64,000 nt of DNA from Vespula vulgaris (GCF_905475345.1 NC_066594.1:6967501-7031500), one strand, 5' to 3'. Counted from the first letter of the stretch, positions 24,081 to 35,690 are shown. Translations and numbers: made by a program. The notes: a model not told the origin generated them from the letters alone.

Positions 24081-24706
24081 TGTCTTTTTATTTTCTTTTT
24101 CTTTTCTTTTTTCTTTTTTCTTTTTTTTTTCTCCTTTCTTCCTCCTTTTTTGTTCTCTTCCTGTTGTAGTTGTTCTCTTTCTTTTTCTCTTACTTACGGA
24201 GAACAACAACAATAACAATAACGGCATTTTTCCTATCTCTCTTCTTTCTCTATCCTTCTCTCTCTATCAATCTATCTTTCTCTTTTTCTTTTTCTTTTTG
24301 CTGTTCTCACTTGTTCATTCTTTCTTATTGTTCATGAGAAATGACGAAAAGAGAGGGTGTGTGCGTGAGAGAGAGAGAGAGAGAGGGGGGAGAGAGAAAG
24401 AGAGATTTTAAAATCTCCATTCCGTGGAACGTCGACCAAAGAGCTTTAGAGGTATTACGAAAAATTTTCTAGCTTCTTCTCACGAACGAAAAGTAGAAGG
24501 AGGAATATAGGAAGGGGAAGGAGGAGTAGGAGGAGTAGGAGGAAGCGAAGGAGTAGGAGAAGGAAACATCTTTCCTCGAGTATATACGAACATATCGCTT
24601 GGGAAAGCTTCGAATTTTCGCGGAGTTAGACGACGGAAAATTTATGACGACAAATTTATGACGACAAATAAGATCCTTATCCGTGAAATCTCCTTGAGAG
24701 AGAGGT

Positions 24707-24743
<37 letters not shown>

Positions 24744-25392
24744 TCCTTCTCGACCTCTTTGAGTCCTTTTCTTTCTGTCTCTCTCTCTCTCTGTCTCTTT
24801 TTTTTCTAACGACAAGTTTTCCAACAATAAAACAACAATGACAATAACATATCTAACGATATATATCAAAATTATCGTATCCGATCGAGGGATTATTAAA
24901 ATGAACGTATACGAAACAATCTGTCTATTTATTTATTTATTCATTTATCGATCATTACATTCAAATAATTATGTCCTGAAAGAAAAATGATTCTCAACAA
25001 CGATGACAGGATCATTGCAATTTTCTATCGATATATCAAAAATATATAATATAATATTCTTAAGATCGTTCGTTAGAATTAACATTATCTGATTCGAGAA
25101 ACGTGATAATTGCCTATATAGATAGATAGATAGATAGATAGGTAGATAGATCACGTCATATGTGACGTAGAGACACTATCAGAACCAGGTCTGTATTCTC
25201 CGTTGGCGTTGCTGTTACATTCATAATAACAAGCTATCGACACGAACGTTACATCTCGAGGCAAACTCTCGATTCTCTATCGTCGATGTATTTCGACGTG
25301 TAAGCGAGGGAACTAGCGTATAAGCGATACGAACGAGCGAGCGAGAGAGAGTATGTGAGAGAAAGAGAGATCATATATTGTATGAGACAGAC

Positions 25393-25423
<31 letters not shown>

Positions 25424-26100
25424 CAGAGAAACAGAGAAGGAGAGTGTGTATGAAAGAGAGAGTGTGAGAGATCGTGCGTGAGAGAGTATGAGAGAGTAAG
25501 AGTGAGAGTGCGAGTAGGGTAAGAGAGGGAGAAGGAAGGACATAGTGGTTTGGTCATCTCCAGATTCGATACACCGTGGTGTCCCTCGTACCCTCCCTAG
25601 AGGGATACGTCAAAGCCGTCGAACATAGGTCGGCAAACATGCGAGTTCGAGCAGGAACCGTGCCGATGCCACGTAGGAACACGCATTGCGGTGACGTTCC
25701 TATGGATCAAAGCCGATACCATACGCAGTCTACTACTACTGTTACTACTACTACTACTACTACTACTACTATCACAACTATTACTAGCACTACTCGTATT
25801 ACTACTATTAATAGGACAAGTGTCTTCTTCTTCGTAGATGTATACGTACGTATGTACGTGTATACAATATAATTATATTGCACATATGATAAGCACATTC
25901 TCTCTGTACGTATGTACGTACGTACGTACCTACGTGTGTATGACGTATATATGTGTGTATAGATTGTTTGACAAGGCGGATGTTCAATATAGACACGTAT
26001 GTGTGTGGATGTGTGATATGTCTGGTCTAGTATAGTGTAGAAATGATAGGAGGAGTGGTCTTATCGTGAACCGATATCCTTCCAAGGACAATCCGCAGTA
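24081..26100. other. Repeat-rich non-coding tract with two complex islands
   Basis: No gene is supported. It contains pyrimidine-rich DNA at 24080-24310, (GA)n at 24368-24384, a 14-bp direct repeat of ATTTATGACGACAA near 24639-24666, (GA)n at 24717-24739, GATAGATA at 25118-25141, GA-rich DNA at 25330-25540, (TAC)n at 25730-25771, and GTAC/GTAT runs near 25900-25930. Bases 25142-25310 and 25555-25730 are complex and CpG-richer. The second holds a hairpin with arms TAGGAAC (25674-25680) and GTTCCTA (25696-25702). Confidence 0.8.
25153..25168. promoter_or_regulatory. Paired CRE half-sites, head to head
   Basis: ACGTCA, TATG, TGACGT: two perfect TGACGT half-sites as an inverted pair with a 4-bp spacer, directly after a (GATA)n run and inside a complex patch (25142-25310). 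It could bind bZIP dimers. It is a candidate only. Confidence 0.35.
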
Positions 26101-26107
26101 TTCTATG

Positions 26108-26110
<3 letters not shown>

Positions 26111-26174
<64 letters not shown>
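26111..26174 (+). repeat. (CT)n microsatellite
   Basis: About 32 pure CT units, among the longest in the window. Confidence 0.97.
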
Positions 26175-26178
<4 letters not shown>

Positions 26179-26560
26179 GTCTCTTCTTTTCTCACTCTAT
26201 TATTTGCAACGATTATGAAATATAGAATTTTCTATGTTCTCGAGATTCTAGAAATATTTTGAGTACAGATAATCTTTTTTTTGTTTTTAATCTTCCTTCC
26301 GATGCATCGTGATAAATTAAGTGGGACAATTGATGAAGGTTTTTTTCTTCTTCTTTTTTATTTATTTATTTTTTTCTTCGATCGCCATTTTTTATATTTA
26401 ATATATATATATGTATTTTTTTTCGCGTTCATATGGTATCTCTTTTTTTGTTTCTTTTTTTCAGAGATAGAAAAAAACAAGTAAAAAGAAAAGAGGAAAG
26501 AGATAAACGAGAAATAGGATTTCTTTAACGAATGAAATGAGTTTTTCTGTGTGTAGTTTA

Positions 26561-26834
26561 TATAGGGTGTTTTAATGAAAAAAACCAGACACTGTCTTTC
26601 TCGCGTTAGAGTCTGATCGTTGGGAGTATGACGATCGGTTTCTACCGTGAGAGAAAAACAAGGGACAGGAAATTTCGAAAGCTTCGCGTTGCCTTGCCTT
26701 TTGTTTCGTTGCCTTTAATCTAAAGATTCGGAACAATGGAGCCTGGTGTGTTCTGCCTTTCAAAAGGCGGACACTTTTTTATTTCTCTTTCTTTTCCCTC
26801 TTTTTTCTTCTTTTTTTTTTAAGGCAAACCCTAT
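26561..26834. mobile_element. Possible small non-autonomous element with ATAGGGT ends
   Basis: ATAGGGT at 26562-26568 and ACCCTAT at 26828-26834 are inverted 7-bp ends enclosing about 270 bp that is richer in G+C than its flanks and contains repeated GTTGCCTT-type motifs. The end sequence resembles the CCCTGTATA-type ends elsewhere in the window. Target-site duplications are not clear and the arms are short, so chance is quite possible. Confidence 0.2.
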
Positions 26835-26964
26835 TGAGTCGAAGATAGCATGGAGATATTTTCAGTTCCTTAAAATCGCGAGATTTCAATCGAAAATCTT
26901 CCGAGTCTGAATTACGTTTATTTGGGAATATTCTAATAGAAAGTAGAACGCTTATATTGAATTC

Positions 26965-27007
<43 letters not shown>

Positions 27008-27686
27008 TATTATATATATATTATATATATAAATAATATCGTTTGAATATATTTGATGAAATAAGAACGAAAGAAAGGAAGAAAATAGATATTCTAAAAA
27101 AGAAATTCGCTCTCTTACTTTTGTTGAAAATAAATATTTATTAACGATAACGTGATCCATAGATCACTATATGGGAAGTACTTTCCAAAAATGGTTGGCC
27201 ATCGAGAAGACTAATGTAAGTCGTATGTATTTAGATAAGTATATAGGTCAGTGCATCCGATCAAATAGTTTCTATTTTTTTTTCTAACGAAATAATATAA
27301 ATCTTTCAATATCGCAAAGATGTATTTCCCCTGTTTTCTTAGATTAGAATTTAAGCGTGCGAGAGTATCGGATTTAATAAAAATAAAAATAAAATTTGAC
27401 GGTGATAAATATTAAAAAAGAAAAAAGGAAATTATAACGAATATCGATCAACACATCTTTGTTCGTTTATTCGAAGAAAATTTTCATTGATATCAAAGGA
27501 TGTCTTTGAGAAAAAAAAAACAGAAATAGAAAAAAAAAAAAGAAAATATTTAACGCTTGTTTCAAACATTTACAAGATAAGTATGCAACACGTTCGAATA
27601 TTTAATAATTTTGTTTTGTATCAAAGTATTGAATAGAAATGTTCGCGAAAAGATTGATGGAGAAATCGAATTATATTGGTCCACAA

Positions 27687-27762
27687 ATCGATCGATCGAT
27701 CGATCGTTCGATCGATCGGTCGGTCGGACTTGAACAAACGAACGAACGGACGAACGAACGTT
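27687..27762 (+). repeat. (ATCG)n then GGTC/ACGA tetranucleotide compound
   Basis: ATCG units (self-complementary, so hairpin-prone) pass into TCGG and then ACGA units. The succession of point-variant tetramers suggests stepwise spread of substitutions. Related TTCG/TTCA arrays occur near 33263-33326 and 43550-43675. Confidence 0.9.
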
Positions 27763-29138
27763 AGCTTTCAATTATTGTAAATGTCAGAGAGGATTGTTCT
27801 CCCTTCCAATAAAATCACGCGATCATTGTGTTGACAACGATGAAGATGTAATGGCGTTTTCTCACTGGAAGTATTTTGTTATTTTTCAACGATGAAAACT
27901 GATTGTCGAGAGAAAGAGAGAAAGACGAAAAGAACTGACAATGACAACTTTTTCTTTCTATTACATCGAGAAATGAAACCTATATATATATGTATGTATG
28001 TATAGATGTATATAATAGAAGATTCTCTCGATGTTTTTCGATTTTTTCACTATCGATTTCTCACTTACGTGTTGGATGTCGAAATAGAAAAATATTAAAG
28101 ACGATAACACATAAACGAGAACAGTTCCATCTTGAAAAATATAGATTTTGAATTAATCTAACAGAGATAAACCAATCGATCGATTTCTAATCGGAAAATC
28201 ATTGAATAATACGTCGTTTCTAGTCGAATATTTTGTTCGGTCCATTAACGATAACGATGAACGTGATCATCGTGATCGGTTAGATTTATCCTACGTTTAT
28301 CTGTGTTATCTACCTTTTGAATAATATGAGATGATTGGTCGGAATAATATCGATTTCTCGATTTCAATGTAAGAAAGAAAAAAGATGAGAAAAAGAAATT
28401 AGAAAGATCGTGATAGGATAAGGTATTAGATAAAGAAATGATTTAGTGTTATTAATGTTCTTGTAATTTATTGGTAGATTGGTAGACCCCATAAGAAATA
28501 TATGTCTCTATCTGTCTATCTATCTATATCTAACTCTCTATCTATCTCTTACTGTTTATCCTCTAATTTACAGTAGAACTCGACGGTAAAGAGAAATATT
28601 ATTGTTCGTGTTCCTCCATTAAAACGTCAAACTCATCTAATGGTAGATTAACGTTCGAATTAAAACGATCGATAAACGTGTGATCTATTATCTCTATTAT
28701 TTCATCTATTGAAGTCATCGTGGTTCGATGCTAGAAGATTATACATTTTTATTACGTTAATTAGAAAAGAAGAGAAAAAAAAAAGAAATTTGTACTTTAA
28801 TTTCTATTACGTCTATTTTCTCATGTTTCAAGAGAATACTTTATAAAGAATGTTGCAAATATTCCTCGATAAATTTTTTTTTCTCTCATATTAATTACCT
28901 TTTTCTCAAGGCTCGTAATTAGGCTTGGTTAATCGAGTTTTGTAGTTTTATGAGTCAGTACTCCGTAGTTTTACGATTTGAAAAAAAAAAGAAATAGAAG
29001 AGAAAATTCGTCAAAAAAGAGTTATTGATTTTTTAAATAATCTTAAGAACATTTTTGATTCACCCTATATTTTATATATATATATACATATAATATATGT
29101 TTTGAAATTAATAATATTTTAGCTGTGTTAATAACGAA

Positions 29139-29163
29139 GCTTGCTTGCTTGCTTGCTTCCTTC

Positions 29164-29197
<34 letters not shown>

Positions 29198-29215
29198 CGC
29201 TCGCTCGCTTGCTTA
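29139..29215 (+). repeat. (GCTT)n tetranucleotide array
   Basis: GCTT units with TTCC and GCTC variants. The complementary AAGC array occurs at 42048-42078. Confidence 0.95.
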
Positions 29216-29818
29216 CACCTTTCGCAAACGGGTACTACGATTAATTACGATAAACAGGAGCTCAATTAACTCCTTCGAGGTACGAGATAACTTGCCGGAA
29301 TAAGAGAGATAGATAGAGAAGATACGAGAAATAATTATCTCACACGCGTGAATTTTGCAAGTAGCAATAATTTAACAACGATAAGCGTACCAACCCTTAC
29401 ACGTCATCCCCTATCCCCTTTTGTTCCCACGTTTGAAATGATTTCTTTCTTTTTTCCCTTTTTTTTTTTTATTAAATTAATTAATTTATATAGAACAAAT
29501 TTTTTTTTTAATTCGCACGAAGAAAAAAATCTCCGCATTTTTTATTTTATTTTACGTTTTTCTTTTCTTTCATTTTTTTTTTCAACTTGCAGCTTTTTAT
29601 TTTCTTCCTCTTTTTTTTCCCCCCTTTTCTTTCGCTCCCCGTCGAAATCAAACCAACCATTTATACCAACAATTTTCTATGATAAAAATGGCGAGAAATG
29701 TTCGAACCAATGGGGTAGTTTTATTTGTCACGATTCAAGCCGCTAAACGATAACACCATTTTATCGTACGTAACGTGCACAAAGCACTTTTTGTCAAGTA
29801 ATGTAGGAAACGAGAGAC

Positions 29819-29857
<39 letters not shown>

Positions 29858-30026
29858 AAAGCAAAATAAAAAAAAGGTTAAGGGGAAAGAAAATCGTAGG
29901 CGTTCCCAAACGATATCACTAATCCTAAACGATTTCACGCCATATAAAGTGGACCGTTTGCGTTAAAATATATACGATTTGCCAACGATGTACTAAGTTT
30001 CTCGTGTATTTAATCGTGTATTAGAG

Positions 30027-30064
<38 letters not shown>

Positions 30065-32068
30065 CGTCCTCTTTTTCTTTCTCTCTCAAAAGCCTTCCAC
30101 ATTTTCCGCTCGATTCATTACAAAAGCCTTTCTCGGATTCTCTCTCGCGAAAGAGAAGGAATTTCTTTCCTGAAACGAGAGATCGTTTTCTTTTCTTTTA
30201 TTCGTTCGGGTTTTTTCTTTTCTTTTCTTCTTTTCCTATTTCTTTTTTTTTTTTTTTTACTTGTATATATTTTTTTTCTTTTTTTTTATTCTCTTTTCCT
30301 TTTTTCTTTCTCGTCAATCCATGATACGTTTGAAGTGTACTACCGATAAAGGAGGATATGTACGTGATTAAAAAGAAAAGTTAAGAGAGAGAGAGAGAGA
30401 GGAAATCATAGAAATAAATTTTAGTAGATACTACGATATTTGAAATTTCTTTGTTCAAACTAGACGAGAAAGTAATAAGTTAAACACACACACACATACA
30501 TATAATAGCTACAGAGTGTAGATATTATACAGAATAGGTCAAGCAAAAATTCCTAAATGATTTTACAAATCGTTATTAATTATTAAGTTATTAATTTCCA
30601 ACGAAATTTTTCTTTTCAAGTTCAGTATTGGTCGAATTAATAACAGTCTACTCTAACTCGCAACGATTCGATACTAATGATTCGAAAACGGATGATTAAT
30701 CGTGACAAAGTAAACTTGATTGTTGTAAAATCTCTTAGAATCGTTTGGCCCGGTGCCCTTTCAGTACTATGTAACTAACTACTTAAGTATAATACATATT
30801 CCTACGTAATATAACATATGCTTTGTATACTTAAGTGCTTCTTTATATTAAGCCAACTTTATTGAATAGAGAGAAATTTAATCGTATCTTCGTTCTCATC
30901 GTCGTTATCGTCGTTTTTTTCTCGATTTCTTTGACGATAACTCGTTAAGTATGAATGTTTGCTTTTTGAAATCGTTTCTCTTAACGTCTAAATTTCGCAA
31001 AAACGACGCGTTCGAAGAAGAGACTGCGTTGAGAAGATAAGAGAAAAAGAGAGAGAGAGAGAACACGTGTAACGTCGTTTCAAATCACACTAAAAACATA
31101 TTCAGCCGTTTTCTTGAACTTCAAACAGAAACTTCATTTATCGTAGTAGATATCTTTACGTAAGGGTTTAATATGAAATCCTTTTGAACGATAAAATGTA
31201 TTTTTCTTTTAATATAACGGAATATATTCTTACATACGAAGATGATAATTCGATTTTATTTAATAAATTATACAATTATTTACAACTTATTAACCTATTG
31301 TATATCTTCTCGGAAGGTAGGATTTTAATAAAAAAAAAAGAGAAAGAATAAATATGTATTAGTAGATGATACAAAAAAACATCGCGTTAGATTGTCGTTT
31401 CATGGTGAGTTGAAAAACATCCCACTGTGCGTACATACGTTGATACATAGGTACATATGTAACAAAAAGATAAGACATTTTTTATTCTGTCTTGTCCCAT
31501 AGAAAATACTATTATGTATCACGTATAAAATATATCTCGAAATCTTCAATCTCATTCTGCGAATTGATTACATCATTTGTTTATTATCATGTATCCTTAA
31601 GTATAATGTATGTAGATGGGTCAAAGAGAGAGAGAGAGAATGAGAGAGAGAAAGAGAGAGAGAGTACGTGTGTACGTATACAACAGTAGAGATAAATAAA
31701 GGTTGTTTATAAGAGCGAGTTCATGCAAAGCACGCTTTAGTTCGACGATGGGTCTGTACTGGAAAGGTTGTGCCAACTAAACGATTGTGTTATCGAATTT
31801 CTTTCATGGTAAATACTATTCTAACCTTATTACATAGGATATATATATATATATATGTGTGTGTGTTCTTAAGAAATATTATATATACCTATGTTACATT
31901 ATATATACATATGTTTTAAAGAAATTTTCTTATCTCTTCTTCAAATCGATATATAATATACAACGATCTAATATTTAATATAAGTTTCTCGATTATTAAT
32001 TTTGGAAAATATATCATTTGCGAATTAAGATATACGTTTGTAATTTAATTGAATTTTTATTTTTTCAG

Positions 32069-32137
32069 ATGTCGTCTGGGATACATTACCGTGGTATGCG
32101 ATGATTATCGTCAGAGGAACCTGAGGAGAACATACAC
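32069..32137 (+). other. Possible 69-nt exon (weak)
   Basis: A pyrimidine-rich tract ending TTTTTTCAG precedes base 32069 and a donor-like GTGAGG begins at 32138. The enclosed 69 nt are a multiple of three and are open in one plus frame, reading Cys-Arg-Leu-Gly-Tyr-Ile-Thr-Val-Val-Cys-Asp-Asp-Tyr and on to Arg-Thr-Tyr, with a stop only after the donor. A second frame gives Val-Val-Trp-Asp-Thr-Leu-Pro-Trp-Tyr-Ala-Met-Ile-Ile-Val and stops inside. Composition is richer in G+C than the flanks. I recognise no family. Short open frames flanked by splice-like motifs arise by chance in 64 kb. Confidence 0.15.
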
Positions 32138-32320
32138 GTGAGGTGATTTATTATTATGTATATACGTATATTGCTTTTAATCGATCGTTACTTTATTTTA
32201 TTATTGCGATAACAACCGAGTGAAGATACCGAACATATAATTTTTAAATGACGACGTAGAAATTCGATTTTCTACGTTCCTCGATAATTTTCGTTTGTTT
32301 CTGATTCAAGAAAAAAGGAC

Positions 32321-32580
32321 TTAATAATTAGGATTTCTATAATACAATGAAGGCATCGAAGATATTTTCTTAGAGAGAGAAAGAGAGAGAGAGAGAGAGA
32401 TAGCTTAGAAATTAGGATTTCTACGATATAATAAAACTACCAAAAGTATTTTCCAAAGAGACTATTTAATAATTAGGATTCTTAATAATATAACGAAATT
32501 ATTGAACATAAAATATTTTCTAAGAGACAGCGTAGAAATGAAGATATCTACGATATGATAGAACATCAATAGATAGGAAA
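32321..32580 (+). repeat. Four diverged tandem units of about 60-85 bp
   Basis: Units start near 32321, 32405, 32465 and 32532. The shared order is TTAGAAATTAGGATTTCTA, then ATA-rich DNA, then a TATTTTC(T/C)(T/A)AGAGA end. Unit 1 is longer because its AGAGA end expanded into a (GA)n array (32372-32400). This shows a microsatellite born inside one copy of a duplicated segment. No coding potential. Confidence 0.75.
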
Positions 32581-32815
32581 GAAAAATTTCTTTATCAATA
32601 AGTATCGTGTTTTTCGAATATTCTTTTAGTTTTACATTGAATGCTCGTTTATAAACGAAAGAAAGAAAGAAAAAAAGAAGAGAGAGAGGAAGAAAAAGAA
32701 AATAAAAGTGCGAAAGCAAACTACATGACTGCACTTTTATACTCGCCGTCCATCCAAGCACGCATTAGCAAGTTTTTCGTCGATGCTACGATAAATCATC
32801 GGTTCAGCTGAGAAG

Positions 32816-32820
<5 letters not shown>
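32581..32820. other. Complex, moderately AT-rich DNA
   Basis: Bases 32581-32820 have no repeat beyond A-rich and GA-rich patches near 32660-32705. Bases 32705-32815 are complex. No gene is supported. Confidence 0.7.
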
Positions 32821-32882
<62 letters not shown>

Positions 32883-32928
32883 GTACGTATGTGTGAGAGA
32901 GAGAATGTGTGTGTGTATTTGTGTGTAT

Positions 32929-32973
<45 letters not shown>
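32820..32973 (+). repeat. Two (GA)n arrays separated by TG-rich DNA
   Basis: About 30 GA units (32820-32879), then GTATGTACG and TG-rich sequence, then about 20 more GA units (to 32972). The minus-strand reading gives a Ser-Leu artefact. Confidence 0.95.
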
Positions 32974-32975
<2 letters not shown>

Positions 32976-33350
32976 GTACACGTTCTCCAGCAAATGAAAA
33001 ATGACGGCCGAGGTAAATAAATGTTATGCAGGTCGGCAAGATAAAGGCACGATGGTTAATCTCGCTCAGGCATATTCGGGTCGGCGCGTAATAAAGGCGT
33101 AATGAAATAACGTCACGTCGAATGTCGATCGTCTTGCCTTTGAATATAATAATAAGTAAGTTAGTCGAGTGTGTAGAATGGTAGTCCACGGTATTTTTTC
33201 ATAATTCATATTTTCACGTTCATTTTGTAAAGTTTTTAAAGAAAATCTTATATAACTTTCATTCGTTCGCTCATTCGTTCGTTTCGTTCATTCGTTCATT
33301 CATTTTCATTCATTCATTCATTCACTTTTTTTCGTTTTTTTTTTAATTTT
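32974..33350. other. Complex CpG-containing DNA then TTCG/TTCA tetramers
   Basis: Bases 32974-33200 are complex, with repeated GATAAAGGC / AATAAAGGC motifs near 33040 and 33090. Bases 33263-33326 are TTCG/TTCA tetramers. No gene is supported. Confidence 0.7.
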
Positions 33351-33352
33351 AA

Positions 33353-33850
33353 CAGGATGCAATTTTGTCGTAATTGGAGTACAATGAGTACAATCGTATT
33401 TGGAATTATTTAATGTGCGATACGTTTCAGTGTTTATTTTGTAAATAATATTATTCTGCGTCTTCTGCGTAATTAGTTTTGTTTTGTTTTGTTTATTTTT
33501 ATTTTTATTGTATTTTCTTTTATTTTTTTTTATTTTATTATTATTATTATTATTATTTTTTTTATTTAGAACGAAATGCAATTTTGTCATAATTGGAGAA
33601 CAATGAGTAGAATCGTATCTGGAATTATTTAATACGTGAAACATTCGCTCGTTTATTTTGCAAATACTATTATTGCCCGTAAATTCATCTTGTTTCATTT
33701 TATTTTATTTAATTCATTCATTTATTTTTCTTTGCTTTAAAACGAAATGCGATATTGTTATAATCGAAGAACAATGAGTACAATCGCATTTGGAATTATT
33801 TAATACGAAATGCACGAATCGTCGTATATTTCGTGAATAATATCTTGCAC
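33353..33850. repeat. Three diverged tandem units with a roughly 100-bp conserved core
   Basis: Cores start at 33357, 33576 and 33747 (periods 219 and 171). Each has ATGC(A/G)AT, TTGT(C/T)(G/A)TAAT, then ACAATGAGTA(C/G)AATCG, then TGGAATTATTTAAT, then a TTTATTTTGTAAATA-like tail. Linkers between cores are T-rich and carry unrelated expansions, including (TTA)n near 33536-33556. The minus-strand frame through the cores stays open (Leu-Asn-Asn-Ser, then Thr-His-Cys), but the differences between copies are mostly amino-acid changing, which argues against coding. Confidence 0.8.
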
Positions 33851-34168
33851 ATATAGATACAACATAATACATAAATATATCATAATTTATTACAACAAAT
33901 CAATTTTCATTCACAATTCGTAGATTATAAAAGAATACAAACGATTCTCGCTTGAACTTCACGTAACGAATTCAACGTAATCAGTAATTAAATAATTAAA
34001 TGTTTGAATAATCGAGCGAGTAAGTAAACGAGTACTTACTAATCTGTTGTTCGTGATAGACATAAAACAAACGGATAATAATTAGCCATGATATCCGATG
34101 AAATGATAGAGGATCTATCGTCAGATCGTAATGGATCGTAATGAAAGATGGCAGAGAGGGGTGGATGA

Positions 34169-34202
34169 GGGGAAGGTAGGGGAAGGTAGGGGAAGGTAGG
34201 GG
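34169..34202 (+). repeat. GGGGAAGGTA minisatellite, G-quadruplex candidate
   Basis: Four GGGG runs (34169, 34179, 34189, 34199) separated by identical AAGGTA linkers: a 10-bp minisatellite that fits the rule of four G-runs with short loops exactly. A fifth run, GGG, follows. Confidence 0.85.
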
Positions 34203-34366
34203 AAAAGGGTTAACGGGGTTAAAGGAAAGAGAACAAAAGAGGTTCGGTGGGTGTATACATGGAAGCAGGAAAAGTCCATCCGCGTTCGTGCGAGAAGAGA
34301 GCTTATAAATCACGAGTGATCGTTGGCGAAATTCCAAAAACGAAAAGCCGCGTGTTGCCGACCATA

Positions 34367-34519
34367 TAGGTTGGTGTTGGTGTTGGTGTTGGTTTGGTAT
34401 TGGCGAGAGTGGCAGTAGCAGTAACGATGATGGCAATGGTATAGATGGTGGTAGTGGTAATGGTGGTGGTGGTGGTGATGGTGGTGGTGATGGTGGTGGT
34501 AGTGGTGGTGGTGGTGATG
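34367..34519 (+). repeat. GGT-type trinucleotide region
   Basis: GGTGTT units (34367-34397), a mixed segment, then GGT/GAT units (34437-34519). On the minus strand this reads as Pro-, Thr- or His-rich, and opens the longest frame of the window (33996-34640, 214 codons). Confidence 0.9.
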
Positions 34520-35395
34520 GCATGCATCTCTGTGCCGTTCGAAAAGCATCAAAATCCGCGTGATTTATTCTAAACCTGGCGATACTCGTGTCTCGTTGCG
34601 CGAAAGCCAAAGATAATGCTCGTTGATTGACGGGAGACATGAAACCTCGACGAAAACGAACGAGATCCTTTTACGTTATTTATTTATTTTTTTTTCTTTT
34701 TCTCTTTTTTCTCTTCTCCTTTTTTTTTCTCTCTGTGTCCTTTTTTCTTTGTCTTCTTTCTTTACATCATTTTCGACGAAAGAAAAATCAAACGATTTTT
34801 TAAGTTTCTCGTTTTGATTCTTTTCCTTTTTTTCCTACTCGTCGTCTACTTTTGTCCCTGTATGTCTATATTTGTCTTATTTTTCTGCTTTTCTTTTCCT
34901 ATTTTTTTTTTCTTTTTATACATAGAGAAGTTATCAAATTTGAAGAAATTTTCTTCGTTTCTCTTTCTCTTTCTCAAAGTTTTTCAAAATCTCATGATTT
35001 TTTCATAGCAGTACACTAATTTGAAAAGAAAGGAATAGAGAGAGAGAGAGAGAGAGAGAGAGACATCGTCCTATGTAGTTCTCTCACTCAATCTACCTCT
35101 ATTGTCTCTATCTCTGTCTTATCTGTTATGACCTAATTAGTCATAGTTCTCTCGTCCTGAGTTTATCATAAACGCGAAGGTAAGAGACGAGAGGATCCAT
35201 GTCCTAGTCGTTGTCGTCGTCGTAGTCGTCTTTCGGTGTTCACCGAGCAACGTTATAATTAGCGCATTATGCGAGCGTTAGGATGATTTTCGTGTTTCTG
35301 GAAGTACTCCATTTTAGGTATTGTATTTCTCTCTCAGCCGAGAGAATATTACGGAGAAAGCTAGCTCGACTTCCGAGAGTACGGTTACTCAGAGT

Positions 35396-35411
35396 ATACT
35401 ACTACTACTAG

Positions 35412-35461
<50 letters not shown>

Positions 35462-35499
35462 TTACTATTACTATCTACTATTACTATTACTACTACAGC
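35396..35499 (+). repeat. (ACT)n trinucleotide array
   Basis: About 20 pure ACT units followed by degenerate ATT/ACT units to about 35499. The spurious frames are Leu- and Ser-rich. Confidence 0.95.
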
Positions 35500-35631
35500 T
35501 ACTACAAGGGGTGGGATATCCGTTTCCGTTTTAGCGTGACGCGAAGACGAAATATCTAAAACCGTCCAAGGAACGAACGAAAGTAGTAGATGAAAGATAC
35601 GCATCAAAATCCTTCATCTTCTCGTTTTTCT

Positions 35632-35690
<59 letters not shown>
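35632..35690. repeat. (AT)n microsatellite
   Basis: About 29 AT units with a single G interruption at 35651. Confidence 0.95.

Larger units (their letters stand above)
26175..32068. other. AT-rich non-coding tract with scattered arrays
   Basis: No gene is supported. Arrays include (AT)n at 26968-27000, an (ATCG)n/(ACGA)n compound at 27687-27762, short TCTA runs near 28511-28530, (GCTT)n at 29139-29215, (GA)n at 29829-29852, (CT)n at 30029-30058 and (GA)n at 31051-31062. Complex patches lie at 26575-26760, 27155-27260, 30700-30840 and 31690-31800. At 30781-30791 and 30826-30836 the arms ACTTAAGTATA/TATACTTAAGT form a perfect inverted repeat with a 34-bp loop. ACGATGA and TCATCGT arms occur at 28254-28273. 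Confidence 0.75.

Noticed and set aside
33996..34640. Longest open frame, minus strand, 214 codons, Pro-rich in the middle, with a true ATG
   Set aside because: The open stretch is created by GGT-type triplets and the G-rich minisatellite; the parts outside them match no family I know, and the tail is hydrophobic and AT-rich like translated non-coding DNA.
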